From the NCBI GenBank assembly GCA_002476625.1, contig DLLC01000005.1, positions 676 to 15,055 of the forward strand: 14,380 nucleotides of DNA, written 5' to 3'. Within the stretch, counting starts at the first letter, position 1. Every line of letters begins with the position of its first letter. Positions 13,338 through 14,380 of this stretch are shown here, one piece after another. The stretch is from Porphyromonadaceae bacterium UBA7572 (GTDB lineage: Bacteria > Bacteroidota > Bacteroidia > Bacteroidales > Muribaculaceae). The position numbers were made by a program, and so were the translations under genes. Under the pieces are notes generated by a model. That model saw nothing but the letters and a program-made list of their open reading frames with translations. It had not been told where the DNA came from and did no database searches.

Positions 13338-14380
13338 ATGAATACTGTAAACAAGATATTAGCGTTGGCGGCTTTTGCCGGCGCCACGGCTTTTGGCGCA
13401 TCTGCGCTTGAACTGTCGGACTTTGTGCTGACGAACCGCCCCTACGGCATAGCCGCCACCCAAAAGGCGCTAAATGGAGAGTACTATTACCAACAGAGCG
13501 CCGACGGCTCGAAAATATACAGGATTGCCTATAAGAACGAGGCCAATGAATCCACTGTTTTCGACAGCGAGCAGCTCCGTGGGTGTAAAATCACCGACTG
13601 GGACGGCTATGAGATGAGTGCCGACGAGAGCAAGATTCTGCTTCACACCGACACTAAGATGATTTACCGGCATTCCTATGTGGCCGACTACTATGTGTAT
13701 GACGTGAAAAGCGGACGCATCACCAAGCTCACCGACGAGGGCGGGGAGGAGATTGCCACTCTCAGTCCCGATAATCAGAAGGTGGCATTTGTGAAAAGCA
13801 ACAATGTGTATATAAAGAATCTGGCAGATGGCTCCGTGACCACGGTGACCACCGACGGAGAGAAGAACAAGGTGATTAATGGTGTGCCCGACTGGGTGTA
13901 TCAAGAGGAGTTTGGCATTCTGAACTCGCTGAAATGGTCGCCAAGCAGTTCCACGCTGGCGTTCATACGTTTTGATGAGAGCAAGGTGCCTATGTATTCG
14001 ATGGCGATGTACGAGGGCGACTGCCACCCTAATAAGGACTATGCGCTTTATCCTGGCAGCTACGACTATAAGTATCCCGTGGCAGGAGAGAAAAACTCTG
14101 TGGTGAGCGTGATGGCTTACGACCTGAATGGCAAGAGCCTCACAAAGATGAACTTGCCCATCACCGCAGAGCATTATGTGCCACACATCGATTATGGAAC
14201 GAAGGACGACCAGCTGATGGTGAGCACGCTCAACCGCACTCAGAACGATTTGCGCATCTATGCCGTGAATCCGGCGTCGGGCGCTGCCACTGAGGTGTAT
14301 GCCGAGCAGTCGTCGTCGTGGATCGACAGCGAAACTGCCAACAGTGTGCAGTATTACCACACCTTCTTTGTGATTCCGAG
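13338..14380 (+). CDS. DPP IV-like S9 family peptidase, N-terminal half (partial)
   Basis: ATG 13338 opens a frame that runs off the window after 347 codons, about half of the roughly 700-740 residues usual for this family. A signal peptide is visible (MNTVNKILALAAFAGATAFG, cleavage after ASA near residue 23), so the enzyme is periplasmic or surface-bound. The visible part is the beta-propeller, with blades such as YYVYDVKSGRITKLTDEGGE and VYIKNLADGSVTTVTTDG. The key motif is DWVYQEEF, where Glu190 and Glu191 correspond to the Glu pair of DPP IV that holds the free amino terminus of the substrate. YPVAGEKNSVVSV (a DPP IV blade marker) follows. It should release X-Pro or X-Ala dipeptides from peptides. 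The catalytic Ser, Asp and His lie beyond the window. A 296-codon frame on the opposite strand is a codon-bias shadow. Confidence 0.9.
   Translation, partial: MNTVNKILALAAFAGATAFGASALELSDFVLTNRPYGIAATQKALNGEYYYQQSADGSKIYRIAYKNEANESTVFDSEQLRGCKITDWDGYEMSADESKILLHTDTKMIYRHSYVADYYVYDVKSGRITKLTDEGGEEIATLSPDNQKVAFVKSNNVYIKNLADGSVTTVTTDGEKNKVINGVPDWVYQEEFGILNSLKWSPSSSTLAFIRFDESKVPMYSMAMYEGDCHPNKDYALYPGSYDYKYPVAGEKNSVVSVMAYDLNGKSLTKMNLPITAEHYVPHIDYGTKDDQLMVSTLNRTQNDLRIYAVNPASGAATEVYAEQSSSWIDSETANSVQYYHTFFVIP

Noticed and set aside
13150..13401. 83-codon minus-strand frame in the divergent intergenic region
   Set aside because: It overlaps the DPP IV-like start and its promoter, has no domain or good start context, and uses codons unlike the neighbours.
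13470..14360. 296-codon open frame on the minus strand
   Set aside because: It lies exactly opposite the DPP IV-like gene, whose frame has signal peptide and propeller motifs. The minus-strand product has no recognisable domain and is rich in His/Val/Leu, as expected for an antisense shadow.

Overview
The window looks like chromosome of a gut-type Bacteroidales bacterium (phylum Bacteroidota). The evidence is several upstream boxes of the Bacteroidota form TAnnTTTG with a TTG about 20 bases further up, weak or absent Shine-Dalgarno sequences, a Bacteroidales-style sigma / short anti-sigma pair, a DPP IV-type S9 peptidase, and an etfB-etfA-acyl-CoA dehydrogenase operon. I cannot name the genus from the sequence alone.

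Left end (1-836): the C-terminal tail of a larger protein whose glycine/alanine-rich hydrophobic end resembles membrane-active polymorphic toxins. It is followed at once by an AT-rich small membrane-protein gene that reads through only if two compensating frameshifts are corrected, which I interpret as a broken or mis-assembled immunity gene. A repeat-rich promoter region comes next.

Region 837-2145: a hemerythrin-like protein of the ScdA/YtfE (RIC) type overlaps by 11 bases a NarL/LuxR-type regulator whose receiver has lost its phospho-acceptor Asp. Together they look like a redox, NO or oxygen sensing and response pair.

Region 2327-6199: a well-defined operon with promoter, leader palindrome, etfB, etfA, acyl-CoA dehydrogenase and a strong terminator. 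It would form an electron-transfer flavoprotein with its dehydrogenase partner. The EtfB motif resembles the electron-bifurcating (Bcd/Etf) clade.

Region 6269-8120: an ECF sigma factor, a single-pass anti-sigma-like protein and a small secreted protein built of two degenerate TonB-plug-like units, closed by a large hairpin shared with the convergent gene.

Region 8145-13079 (minus strand): a helicase-Nudix pair (PLD nuclease + SF2 helicase + probable DUF3427-type C-terminal part, then a MutT-like hydrolase 2 bases downstream) followed by a CobW/ZNG1-type metal-chaperone GTPase with a 25-histidine segment. The helicase-Nudix pair is the best candidate for a defence or nucleic-acid surveillance system here.

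Right end (13338-14380): the N-terminal half of a secreted DPP IV-like S9 peptidase, transcribed divergently from the helicase. I saw no tRNA, rRNA, CRISPR array or insertion sequence.
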